This document shows positions 1 through 7,096 of a DNA stretch of 22,956 nucleotides, piece by piece. The position numbers were made by a program, and so were the translations under genes. The stretch covers positions 1-22,956 of IMG/VR virus record IMGVR_UViG_3300009543_000754. The stretch is one strand, 5' to 3'. The DNA is from a virus. Each line of letters starts with the position of its first letter. Position 1 is the first letter of the stretch. The notes under the pieces are model-generated. The model worked only from the letters and a program-made list of their open reading frames with translations. It searched no databases and had not been told where the DNA came from.

Positions 1-64
1 CCTTAACTAAGTTAAAATGTCCTCTATGAGGTGGTTTAAATGCTCCCGGGTATAATGCTATCAT
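1..64 (-). CDS. Nucleotidyltransferase (cytidylyltransferase/NMN adenylyltransferase-like), N-terminal fragment
   Basis: The frame opens with ATG at 64 and runs off the left edge after 21 codons. The peptide contains PGAFKPPHRGHF, which carries the H-x-G-H nucleotide-binding signature (H13, G15, H16) of the HIGH nucleotidyltransferase superfamily. That superfamily includes NadM-type NMN adenylyltransferases and cytidylyltransferases. The start codon overlaps the stop of the upstream kinase gene as ATGA, so the two are probably translationally coupled. Marine T4-like phages often carry such enzymes, some of them in NAD salvage, but the substrate cannot be told from 21 residues. The family call rests on one strong motif. 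Confidence 0.75.
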   Translation of the reverse strand, partial: MIALYPGAFKPPHRGHFNLVK

Positions 65-1002
65 GCTAAAAATTCTTGTACTTTTTGATCTATTTCTCTC
101 GGTGTTGAATGTTTTAGTTTTTCTTGAAATATTGGACTGTAAATCATTTCAACAATATTATCTAATACTTCATCAGCTTTTTGTTTTCTCTTTTCACTAC
201 TATCTCTATACTTTGTTACTGCAGCTCTAATTTTATCCTGACCAGGTCCTACTCCGTTCTTCTGATATGCTTTTAAGAATGCTTGTTTAACAGCCTTATC
301 TTCTGATCTATTGTCCTTATCCCAATCAACGCTACCAACATGTTTTAAAAACTCTTCTTCTTCTTCAGGAGTCATTTCTACTGGTTTAAAGAAAGAAGAA
401 CCTCCAACGCCATTTTTATCGTTGAACTTCTGTAAGTAGTCCTTTACTCCGCTTAAACCATTTTTTGCAGCTGTATCAAACCCTTCAACTTCACTTTTAT
501 ATTTACCGCCTCTGTCAGACACAAAAATCGATAATCTACCTTTTAGTTGTTTATTAAAATCTTCTATCTTTGTATATACATTTCTCCAAGTAGAAAATAC
601 TGCATCACCAGGTATATTTCTTTCTCTAGCCATAAAGTTAGATACATAAGAAATCATAGGGTGTGCATACACCATTACCATATATACTTCATAACCTAGA
701 GAGAGAATCTCATCTAAGTTCTTCTGGAAGCCAGCTCCTGAAGCAGTTGTATCCCAAACGAAACTAGTTTTTTCTTGTGCTGCTGCCATTGCGTCTTTGG
801 ACGTTTGGTTGGCTGCGGGTCCTAGTTTGTTGTAATACGGGTGGTCTGGATCCTCCACGTACTTGTCTGGGTTGAACTGTGTTAGGCTGTCTAACCCTAA
901 CTGGTTTAGAAGGTATGTTTTGCCTGATCCTGCTCCTCCCGCCATTATTACTGCTTTCGGGCTTGATGATCCTTCTAGAATTATGTCTGATAATTTGATC
1001 AT
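61..1002 (-). CDS. P-loop kinase, zeta-toxin/AAA_33-like, with phage leader peptide
   Basis: This 313-residue protein has a Walker A motif GGAGSGKT at residues 22-29, followed by a typical small-kinase core: an NPDKY segment around 44-48, a VWDTT strand end near 82-86, and a strand rich in V, M and Y (EVYMVMVYAHP) near 105. The layout fits the zeta-toxin/polynucleotide-kinase-like P-loop family; the substrate is unknown. The C-terminal third is charged and helical. The first ten residues (MIKLSDIILE) match the starts of two other small proteins in this window and end in I-L-E, a possible prohead-protease site. The start is ATG at 1002, inside the 3' end of the lipoprotein gene. The stop overlaps the next gene's ATG. 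No Shine-Dalgarno is visible. An antitoxin partner is not evident. Confidence 0.8.
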   Translation of the reverse strand: MIKLSDIILEGSSSPKAVIMAGGAGSGKTYLLNQLGLDSLTQFNPDKYVEDPDHPYYNKLGPAANQTSKDAMAAAQEKTSFVWDTTASGAGFQKNLDEILSLGYEVYMVMVYAHPMISYVSNFMARERNIPGDAVFSTWRNVYTKIEDFNKQLKGRLSIFVSDRGGKYKSEVEGFDTAAKNGLSGVKDYLQKFNDKNGVGGSSFFKPVEMTPEEEEEFLKHVGSVDWDKDNRSEDKAVKQAFLKAYQKNGVGPGQDKIRAAVTKYRDSSEKRKQKADEVLDNIVEMIYSPIFQEKLKHSTPREIDQKVQEFLA

Positions 1003-1684
1003 TGTTCGTGTTATTTATTCTTGGTTTTCTCTTTTCTGTCTTTGTTATTACTTTATTGCTTAATGTATTACCTACTGTACCTGTTTGTGCTATTCTTCCT
1101 CTTCTTCCTGAATGATATGATACGTTAGTGTTTCTATACCTATTGTATCCGTTACCCCATCCATAATAATTATTCCATCCATAAGGATTATTCCAACTAT
1201 TACTTGACCAACGTCTATTATTCCAACTATAAGACCATCCCATTCCGTATCCATAGTTATTATATCCCCATCGATCATATCCAAATGGTGACCACCTATG
1301 AGGTGTATGCCAACCGTATCCCCATACCCAATCGTTCCACATTTGAGTTCTACTATAATACGGGTTGTAAAAGTTATACCTATTACCTAATGTTCTATTA
1401 TTCCAGTCAAATGATATAGGTTGACTTAAAGCATACTGAGCATAGTCGTATCTAAAGTTAAAATCAGTTCTTAGCTTTCTGTTAAGTTGAAAATAGTTCA
1501 GTGTATCTATCTTAACGTTAGCTGGTACTTCAATAAATGTCGTATTAGAATTGTATATTCCATCTACTGCTGCTGCATGATTTAGAGCTCCGTATTTAAA
1601 GTGAAGTGAACTACATGAAGCTAAGCAGATAATAGAAAAGTATACTATTGCAATTTTCAAAAAGACATTTATTGAGTTTTTCAT
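764..1684 (-). CDS. Trp/Asn/Tyr-rich lipoprotein
   Basis: This 306-residue protein starts with a lipoprotein signal peptide: charged MKNS, a hydrophobic segment, then the lipobox L-A-S-C with the acylated cysteine at residue 24. No acidic export signal follows the cysteine, so the mature protein may stay on the periplasmic side (inference). Residues about 95-185 are very rich in W, N, Y and G. The remainder is rich in R, N, Q, P and S. Such proteins are common in Bacteroidota and are usually of unknown function; an envelope role during infection, such as exclusion or lysis, would be a guess. The final 239 bases overlap the kinase gene in another frame. The tail keeps the same composition as the residues before it, which argues that the whole frame is real. 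Confidence 0.65.
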   Translation of the reverse strand: MKNSINVFLKIAIVYFSIICLASCSSLHFKYGALNHAAAVDGIYNSNTTFIEVPANVKIDTLNYFQLNRKLRTDFNFRYDYAQYALSQPISFDWNNRTLGNRYNFYNPYYSRTQMWNDWVWGYGWHTPHRWSPFGYDRWGYNNYGYGMGWSYSWNNRRWSSNSWNNPYGWNNYYGWGNGYNRYRNTNVSYHSGRRGRIAQTGTVGNTLSNKVITKTEKRKPRINNTNNDQIIRHNSRRIIKPESSNNGGRSRIRQNIPSKPVRVRQPNTVQPRQVRGGSRPPVLQQTRTRSQPNVQRRNGSSTRKN

Positions 1685-1687
1685 ATA

Positions 1688-2473
1688 TTATTTTAATTTT
1701 ATAGTTGTAGGGTAACTATTATAAATAGGTTCAGTATTAGGGTTCTCTAAAGAATATAACTTGTATATCATTTTAAACAATTCGAAATTTTCTTCTATTT
1801 CATCTATTTGCAATACTTTCCATCCCTTTCCTTGTATTACGTTCTTCTGTTTTGATGGACCTCTTGAATGTGCTTTTAGCCAAATAATACCTGTACGTTG
1901 TATTTTAATTCCTTTTGACTCTTCTAATGCTTTAGCATAAGATGCTAGTTGAAGATCAAATGACTTATGTACGCTATTTGATGTTTTAATATCTAATAAC
2001 CAAATTTCACCATTCATTTTAACTACTAAATCTGCTGTACCTGCATATTTGTGTTCGTCTGACCATACAAAGTCTTCTGCTGATATTAATTCAGGTTTAT
2101 GTGTTTGCCAAAAATCAGCGAACTTTAAAATCATTTCCCAAACAATTTGAGAATATTTAGCTCTACCGTAATCGTCCATCCACTTTACCTCGTTACCGAG
2201 TACTAACTGTTCACAAGCTTCGTGGACCTGTGTTCCTTGTTTACCTGCTTTACGCATAATAAGATCGGCGTTATGCCCAACATCCTTCATCCATGTTTCG
2301 AAGAATTTATTTTTGGGCATATATTGGAGTATGGTTGTAACGGACGGGTAAAATACTCCTTCACCTCTCTTATAGACACGTCGGTCTAAAAAATTAATCT
2401 GCTCTAACTCAGGGTTAAAGTCTAGTCTTTTCTTCTCGTTTTGTTCGAGAATGTTCATACCTTGTTTTATCAT
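1688..2473 (-). CDS. RecB/Cas4-like PD-(D/E)XK exonuclease
   Basis: This 261-residue protein shows the motifs of the PD-(D/E)XK nuclease superfamily in the expected order: a G-T-x-x-H-E segment (80-85), A-G-T-A-D with the first metal-binding Asp at 148, L-L-D-I-K-T-S with Asp161 and Lys163, and the Q-x3-Y motif of RecB/Cas4-type enzymes (Q175, Y179). It probably degrades or trims DNA during phage replication or recombination, or during breakdown of host DNA. It follows the primase gene with an ATGA overlap, which supports a role in DNA metabolism. The start is ATG at 2473; Met6 is an alternative. The family is clear, the exact role is not. Confidence 0.85.
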   Translation of the reverse strand: MIKQGMNILEQNEKKRLDFNPELEQINFLDRRVYKRGEGVFYPSVTTILQYMPKNKFFETWMKDVGHNADLIMRKAGKQGTQVHEACEQLVLGNEVKWMDDYGRAKYSQIVWEMILKFADFWQTHKPELISAEDFVWSDEHKYAGTADLVVKMNGEIWLLDIKTSNSVHKSFDLQLASYAKALEESKGIKIQRTGIIWLKAHSRGPSKQKNVIQGKGWKVLQIDEIEENFELFKMIYKLYSLENPNTEPIYNSYPTTIKLK

Positions 2474-3393
2474 AGGTCTAGTTTGTGCATCATTAGACCT
2501 GAAAAGTCTAACTCCTCTGCTGATTGTATGTGTTTAGTAAATTCTTCAAAGCCCATTTCTGATGGGTCTTTATCCTTCATTTTAATATTATATACTTTAA
2601 AGCCAGAGTTTAAAAACTTCTCAGCTGTTCTCATAGCTACATCTTGAGCGTCTTCATCTAAGGCTAAGTATATGTCTGTATTAGTACTTTGTAATATTCT
2701 TTTATATAATGCGTCTGATATAGTTTTTCCCAGTATAGGAATGGCATTACGGCGGATAGCCATAGCGTCAAATACACCTTCACATAGTATTATAGGCTTA
2801 TCCCAGTTAATTAAGTTTTCGAAAAAGATTATGTCTTTGGAAGCTTCCGGGTTTTTGTACTTAAAATAGTTTCCATCATAGCTTCTTGCAACAAAAAAGT
2901 TGAGTTGATTGGATTTAGAATAACTTGGGATAATAACTCGTCCTCCAAAGTTTCCAGTTGTTGCGTATCCAATACTATATTTAATAATATCATTATCGGT
3001 AAGTCCTCGTTCATATAAGTATTTTCTTACAAGATTAGCTATTACTGATTCTGAGGATGCTTCATAAAGCGATTGATACTCTTTGGGCAGCTCTATTATA
3101 GATAGTCCCTTATATTCTATACTAGTTCCTTTTGGTAAGTACTTTAGTATTTCGTTTGCTTGATCTTGTGGTGTTTTTAATTGTTTAAGTAAAGATCTAA
3201 TGGATTGTCCTCGAGTTTGACATACCCAACATTCCCAGAAGTTCTTACCCTCCTCGGTAGTTTGCATATTGATCTCTAATTTAGGTTTTCTATGATTGCA
3301 AAAAGGGCAATGAAAAGCGTGGTTAGCTCTTGCTCTTTTATGACTCTTACCTAAAATATTCTCAATGGACCCTAATAAAAATGTATAATCCAT
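2470..3393 (-). CDS. DNA primase, DnaG-type (T4 gp61-like)
   Basis: This 307-residue primase makes RNA primers for lagging-strand synthesis at the phage fork. An N-terminal zinc ribbon has C29-x2-C32 and C55-x2-C58. A central RNA-polymerase region follows, then a TOPRIM domain with the invariant glutamate in L-C-E-G (E205) and the metal-binding D-x-D pair at D246 and D248. The length is near that of T4 gp61 and much shorter than bacterial DnaG, since the helicase-binding domain is reduced. The partner helicase is not in this window. The ATG at 3393 lies just after a weak purine stretch. The stop overlaps the exonuclease start. T4-like origin is supported by the neighbouring baseplate genes. 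Confidence 0.88.
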   Translation of the reverse strand: MDYTFLLGSIENILGKSHKRARANHAFHCPFCNHRKPKLEINMQTTEEGKNFWECWVCQTRGQSIRSLLKQLKTPQDQANEILKYLPKGTSIEYKGLSIIELPKEYQSLYEASSESVIANLVRKYLYERGLTDNDIIKYSIGYATTGNFGGRVIIPSYSKSNQLNFFVARSYDGNYFKYKNPEASKDIIFFENLINWDKPIILCEGVFDAMAIRRNAIPILGKTISDALYKRILQSTNTDIYLALDEDAQDVAMRTAEKFLNSGFKVYNIKMKDKDPSEMGFEEFTKHIQSAEELDFSGLMMHKLDL

Positions 3394-3446
3394 AAAACCT
3401 GTCCGTATCTTTACTATAAGATAAGAACTTTATTTCTAATAGACAA

Positions 3447-3647
3447 CTATTCTTCGGTATTTAGTAGTAGGTCTTTTATTGCAGATGATACAGTTTGTTC
3501 TAGTATTGCTCTGTTTCCTGTATCTAAGTAATCTTCTAATTTATTTGTGATAGCTTCAGTAAGCTTATCTATATCATTACTAGATATACTAAGCTCTTCT
3601 CGAACTACGTACTTTTTATTTTCTAATATGATTTTTGATAGTTTCAT
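3447..3647 (-). CDS. Small conserved-type phage protein with MKLSKIILE leader
   Basis: This 66-residue acidic, helical protein starts one base after the stop of the preceding gene. Its first nine residues, MKLSKIILE, nearly duplicate the starts of the P-loop kinase and of the 115-residue protein next to it. The leader is followed by a charged helical region with no known motif. If the leader is a capsid-targeting sequence cleaved after I-L-E, this would be an internal head protein (inference). A 53-base gap separates it from the primase gene, and I see no clear promoter or terminator there. Function unknown. Confidence 0.65.
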   Translation of the reverse strand: MKLSKIILENKKYVVREELSISSNDIDKLTEAITNKLEDYLDTGNRAILEQTVSSAIKDLLLNTEE

Positions 3648-3648
3648 T

Positions 3649-3996
3649 TTATATGTTTTCTCTCTTGAAGTCGAATTTTATACTTGGGTACCATCTTCTT
3701 TCACCCGGATCTTCGTCAGCATAATTGGAATCCTGAGTAATTGTATACCCTTTATCCTTTATGTACGAAACCATTTCATTCCACTCAGCATCTTCGTATT
3801 CTATAGTTACCATAAATTGAACCTGTCCATAAGACATATCCTTACGAGGATCATCATCTTCTCTTCCTCCAGCATAATTGCCCATTGAAACTATAATTCG
3901 ACCAGCTTCAGGAAACTTTTTATCTAGTTCCTGTTGTAGTAGCTTTGCTTCGCCGTCTAGCTCTCCGTATTCAAATATGATATCTTTTAATTTCAT
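3649..3996 (-). CDS. Phage protein of unknown function with MKLKDIIFE leader
   Basis: This 115-residue protein begins with MKLKDIIFE, the same leader type as its downstream neighbour and the P-loop kinase. The rest is an alpha/beta-like sequence with predicted strands (residues 33-38 and 59-66) and a charged, Trp/Tyr-bearing C-terminus. I recognise no enzyme motif. The start codon overlaps the stop of the 45-residue gene as ATGA, and its own stop lies one base before the next start, so three small genes form a tight unit. Possible packaged head protein if the leader acts as in T4; otherwise function unknown. Confidence 0.7.
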   Translation of the reverse strand: MKLKDIIFEYGELDGEAKLLQQELDKKFPEAGRIIVSMGNYAGGREDDDPRKDMSYGQVQFMVTIEYEDAEWNEMVSYIKDKGYTITQDSNYADEDPGERRWYPSIKFDFKRENI

Positions 3997-4130
3997 CTTC
4001 CTTGACCTCTATATGCTTTCTTATAATTTCTACTGTTCTTCATTTTAGAACTTTTAGACTTTGAATGTACCCCTGGTCTTTTCTTTTTAGCTCCAGCATT
4101 GTACGTTCCTAGTTGTAGGACTTTTGCCAT
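3993..4130 (-). CDS. 45-residue highly basic phage protein
   Basis: The open frame ATG 4130 to TGA 3993 encodes 45 residues beginning MAKVLQLG, with a dense run of Lys/Arg (KKKRPGVHSKSKSSK) and ending in YKKAYRGQGR. It fits exactly between a 56-base spacer and the next gene, which it overlaps as ATGA. Very similar small basic proteins are, to my recollection, common in marine T4-like phages, but I could not check this. About a third of the residues are Lys or Arg, so nucleic-acid binding is likely. Function unknown. Confidence 0.75.
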   Translation of the reverse strand: MAKVLQLGTYNAGAKKKRPGVHSKSKSSKMKNSRNYKKAYRGQGR

Positions 4131-4186
4131 TATTTCTTTTTAATATAAATAGGGATAGTTTCTAATAAGCTGTGGTTATCTTAAAC

Positions 4187-4546
4187 TCACTCTATTATCT
4201 TATACATCTTAACTTTTAACTTACCTGTACCTTTAATTAATCTATGATAGACTCCTTTAGGTATAAATATACGAGAAAATTGTGATGGAGGCAAATTGTC
4301 TAATTGAAATTTCCAATCAGTATCGTGCATAGGTTCAACAATTCTGTCTTCTTTATCCCTATGCCATACAAATTCAAATGCAGGAGTATTGTTTGAAAAT
4401 TCTCTTACAACGTAGCCGTCTTTCTGAGTTTCAGAATAAGGTCTACCAGTATCCGCTAAAGTTTGATGATCCTCCAAGGCTTTTCCAATAACGTCCGATA
4501 TTACAGGACCAATATCCTGCTTTAGTTTTATCTTTTTTAGTAGCAC
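4187..4546 (-). CDS. Conserved-type phage protein with cupin-like C-terminus; start uncertain
   Basis: The frame ending at 4187 encodes a sequence with GYVVREF, a FVWHRDKEDR segment, DTDWKFQLDN and an IFIPKGVYHRLIKGTG segment near the end. The H-x-D and later Y-H-R placement suggests a small beta-barrel (cupin-like) fold, as an inference. The start is unclear: there is no ATG before the conserved part. The frame is open up to a TTG at 4618, and a GTG at 4546 gives a 119-residue product, which I list. Either choice overlaps the 3' end of the preceding gene by about 100-176 bases. No Shine-Dalgarno decides the matter. A 56-base non-coding spacer follows. Confidence 0.6.
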   Translation of the reverse strand: MLLKKIKLKQDIGPVISDVIGKALEDHQTLADTGRPYSETQKDGYVVREFSNNTPAFEFVWHRDKEDRIVEPMHDTDWKFQLDNLPPSQFSRIFIPKGVYHRLIKGTGKLKVKMYKIIE

Positions 4547-5228
4547 ATTTATGTCTAGCAGCAAAAGAAGCTCTTGCTCCTTTCTTTTTAAACTTAACTG
4601 AAAGTCCTGTATCTCCAAAAGAAACTTTCTTTACATTTCCTTTTTTCGATTTAACATAAACGTAGAATTTTTTACTGCCACCTCTCTTAGGCTTATTTAG
4701 AGCTACCTTTTTACCTTGGTATTCAAGCTCGTTCATATAACCTACAGAAGCTTTAAGCATATCGAATCCATTATAATCAAATGTTTCGTTTTGTAATGCA
4801 ACTGCTTGTTTTAATTTATCCATATCGATAGTACCTCCAATAGATTCAACTAGTTCTTTTACTAGTTCGAAGTCAACCATTTCTGATATTGATGTTGCTT
4901 CATCTATTGTGTCCTCGTTTTCAATCATTTCATCGATTAGAGATCCTATTTCGAATAATGGATTATATTTTTTTGACATCATTGGTAGGTCCAAAGGAAC
5001 TCTCATTCCATTATAGTCTCCATGCTCTCCGATATCAGTAGTCTCTAACAATTCTCTATCTTCTTCAGATAACTCTATCTCCTCGTTACTAAGAGCTTCT
5101 CGTGCTTCTTTGAATAGTTGTATAAAGGCTTCAGAGTTATAACGGTAGACATGCTCATGTAAAGAGAGTTTATTGTCTATGTGGTATTGTAGAGATGGGT
5201 ATCCTACTATGTCTTTTAATGTAATCAT
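4443..5228 (-). CDS. Phage protein with basic Cys/His C-terminal module
   Basis: This 261-residue protein has an acidic N-terminal half and a very basic C-terminal module from about residue 180. The module carries ARHKC (H226, C228), then YWSC (Y239-C242), and ends in an aromatic SGYW. The conserved-looking Cys and His residues suggest metal or nucleic-acid binding, though no named domain is certain. The N-terminus (MITLKDIVGY) loosely resembles the leader of three other proteins here but lacks the final I/L-x-E. The start codon overlaps the GIY-YIG gene's stop as ATGA. The 3' end overlaps the next gene in a different frame. Function unknown. Confidence 0.75.
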   Translation of the reverse strand: MITLKDIVGYPSLQYHIDNKLSLHEHVYRYNSEAFIQLFKEAREALSNEEIELSEEDRELLETTDIGEHGDYNGMRVPLDLPMMSKKYNPLFEIGSLIDEMIENEDTIDEATSISEMVDFELVKELVESIGGTIDMDKLKQAVALQNETFDYNGFDMLKASVGYMNELEYQGKKVALNKPKRGGSKKFYVYVKSKKGNVKKVSFGDTGLSVKFKKKGARASFAARHKCATKKDKTKAGYWSCNIGRYWKSLGGSSNFSGYW

Positions 5229-5719
5229 AAGTTAAAATCTTTTCTATAGAATTTACCGAGTACGTTATCATTCATGTATTGCTCATTATTATGTTCTAAT
5301 ACTCCATTAATAAATAGGTGCTTACATTCAAAATAAGTTAAAAGCTTCTTAGTAGGTACAAATTCTAAGATACGTTTTTCAAAATCTGATCTTAAATCTT
5401 TCGATTCTTTTACAAATTTTAATACGTCTTTATGTGACCCATAATAATCTCTCCAGTCTGATTCTTTTACAATTTTCTGTTTTAGAGGCGTTCGTCCTCC
5501 AATGCCTTTTGCTTTTCTTTCTTCTCTTAAAGCTTCAAGGGCTCTTTTTCCTAGTCTTTTATTACGCTCAAAGTATAGTACTTTTTTTCCTATGTACTTC
5601 AAGCCGGATGGCTTATGTAAGGTTTCATAAATAAAACCATAAGTGCCTTTCGGCATATCTGAAATCTCTGTTATAAGCCTACCCTGAAAAGTCCAGGTAG
5701 GGAGTGTTGGCATGTTCAT
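5225..5719 (-). CDS. GIY-YIG-like endonuclease
   Basis: This 164-residue protein carries a GIY-YIG type signature: Y-G-F-I-Y at 27-31 and K-Y-I-G-K-K at 41-46, a spacing typical of the family. A basic helix with many Arg/Lys follows (52-72), then DWRDYYGS (88-95), also common in phage members, and a Glu-containing segment near 114. Such enzymes cleave DNA, and many are homing endonucleases or resolvase-like repair nucleases. Its place directly after the tail fibre genes, 18 bases past the long fibre's stop, fits a free-standing mobile endonuclease, but it could be an ordinary phage nuclease. It is translationally coupled to the next gene by ATGA. Confidence 0.7.
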   Translation of the reverse strand: MNMPTLPTWTFQGRLITEISDMPKGTYGFIYETLHKPSGLKYIGKKVLYFERNKRLGKRALEALREERKAKGIGGRTPLKQKIVKESDWRDYYGSHKDVLKFVKESKDLRSDFEKRILEFVPTKKLLTYFECKHLFINGVLEHNNEQYMNDNVLGKFYRKDFNL

Positions 5720-5737
5720 AGTGATTAGGTTATGTCG

Positions 5738-7096
5738 CTAGAGCTTAGCTTTAAGCTCGTCAATCTGTAACTGCTGGTCTTTAGCAACTTCAATTAATAA
5801 CGCGACTAGTTTCTCATAACGTACTGCTTTAAATCCATCAGCTCTATCTACCACTATCTCAGGTAATACAGCTTGAATTTCTTGTGCTACAACACCGATG
5901 TCTCTACCTCGGTATGTATCTTGATTGTTATTCCAATCAAATGTATAACCACCTATCGCTTTTAATTTATCAATAGGATTAGCGATTGCGGTTATATTAT
6001 CTTTAAATCTTTTATCTGATGAAGCATATGCTACTATGTCTTGTGAACATTCTATAGGCACGCTAAAGAAAGCTTGGGTATCAGTTATTTTTGCTCTTGA
6101 GGTTCCGTCTACAGAAAATTCTAATTCATCTTGAACAGCAAATTCAAGTTTATGTGTTCCGGAAGTATTATAATATTTTATGTATCCGTAATTAGCAACA
6201 CTGTACCCTGTATTATACTCACCGAAGTTTAAACCCATTCCTGTATTAGCACCAAAGCTAATATCAGCATTCATGGAGTTGGTTCCACCTATGTTTAAGT
6301 AATTCTGTTCTACTCTAGTTGCAACTGCGTATCCTTCATCTTGATGGTTACCCCAACCTGCTACTGTATCCCAATCATCTATATCCACTTGTGCGATACC
6401 AAAAGCTGGTGAAGCAGTAAATATTGGATCAGTTTCTGATGTAAGAGCACTACCTGCGTTTAAAGCATAAGATGCTGTAAGGGCGTTTGTAGCAAAAGAA
6501 GACGTGATAGCATAATCAGCGTCTACTGCATTTTGTGCTCTTCTTGCTCCGTCTGCGTAAGATGCTGTAGTAGCATAAGAAGCTGATACTGAATTACCAA
6601 TGGTTGCTCCAGATATTGTACCGTTAATAACTAAGTCTTGTACTGTCGTTACTCTATTAACAGTTAAGTCTCTATTAACAGTTACTTTGTCTGTTAGTAT
6701 GTCACCTTCTACGGTAAGATCATTTTTAATTATACCGTTATTTGAAATGTATAATTCACTTCCTGATATATCTGCAGAGCTAATTATGTTGCCGGTAGAG
6801 GATAGAGTACCAGTAAAATCATGAGTATCGTCACTAGTATTACCAAATTTAGTTGATCCAGATTCAAATATTACTGATGAAGTAATGTACTCTGTGTTAA
6901 ATTCTTGTGCTGTTATTGTACCGGTTACTGTTAAGTCTCCTTCTAATGTGTCTGTAGTATTCTTTAATCTACTGCTTTCTATTGAACTAGATAATGCTGT
7001 GATAGAATTATTAGTAGCAATACTAGAAGCTATTCTTGATGCCTTTTCTGTACCGTCTACTAAAGCAGTAGAGCTAGATAATGCTGTTATGTTGCG
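5738..7096 (-). CDS. C-terminal part of the broken long tail fibre (S74 domain)
   Basis: This is the continuing frame, open from just after a TAA at 7097-7099. It has no ATG start near its beginning, and the first plausible alternative start is GTG at 6388, far inside the shaft. It encodes repeats (ITALSSS, TASYA), a W-rich segment around DDWDTVAGWG, and the S74 chaperone. The lack of a start supports its being the detached end of the upstream frame, not a separate gene. Confidence 0.7.
   Translation of the reverse strand, partial: RNITALSSSTALVDGTEKASRIASSIATNNSITALSSSIESSRLKNTTDTLEGDLTVTGTITAQEFNTEYITSSVIFESGSTKFGNTSDDTHDFTGTLSSTGNIISSADISGSELYISNNGIIKNDLTVEGDILTDKVTVNRDLTVNRVTTVQDLVINGTISGATIGNSVSASYATTASYADGARRAQNAVDADYAITSSFATNALTASYALNAGSALTSETDPIFTASPAFGIAQVDIDDWDTVAGWGNHQDEGYAVATRVEQNYLNIGGTNSMNADISFGANTGMGLNFGEYNTGYSVANYGYIKYYNTSGTHKLEFAVQDELEFSVDGTSRAKITDTQAFFSVPIECSQDIVAYASSDKRFKDNITAIANPIDKLKAIGGYTFDWNNNQDTYRGRDIGVVAQEIQAVLPEIVVDRADGFKAVRYEKLVALLIEVAKDQQLQIDELKAKL

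Noticed and set aside
4187-4618. The 143-residue version of the small protein, starting at TTG 4618
   Set aside because: Its first 24 residues are a Leu/Lys-rich reading of the upstream gene's conserved module. The GTG at 4546 or a later non-ATG start is more likely.
5741-5758. Seven-base-pair hairpin at the end of the long fibre gene as a terminator
   Set aside because: The stem lies within the last codons (ELKAKL) and is not followed by a U-run on the coding strand. The next gene starts only 18 bases past the stop.
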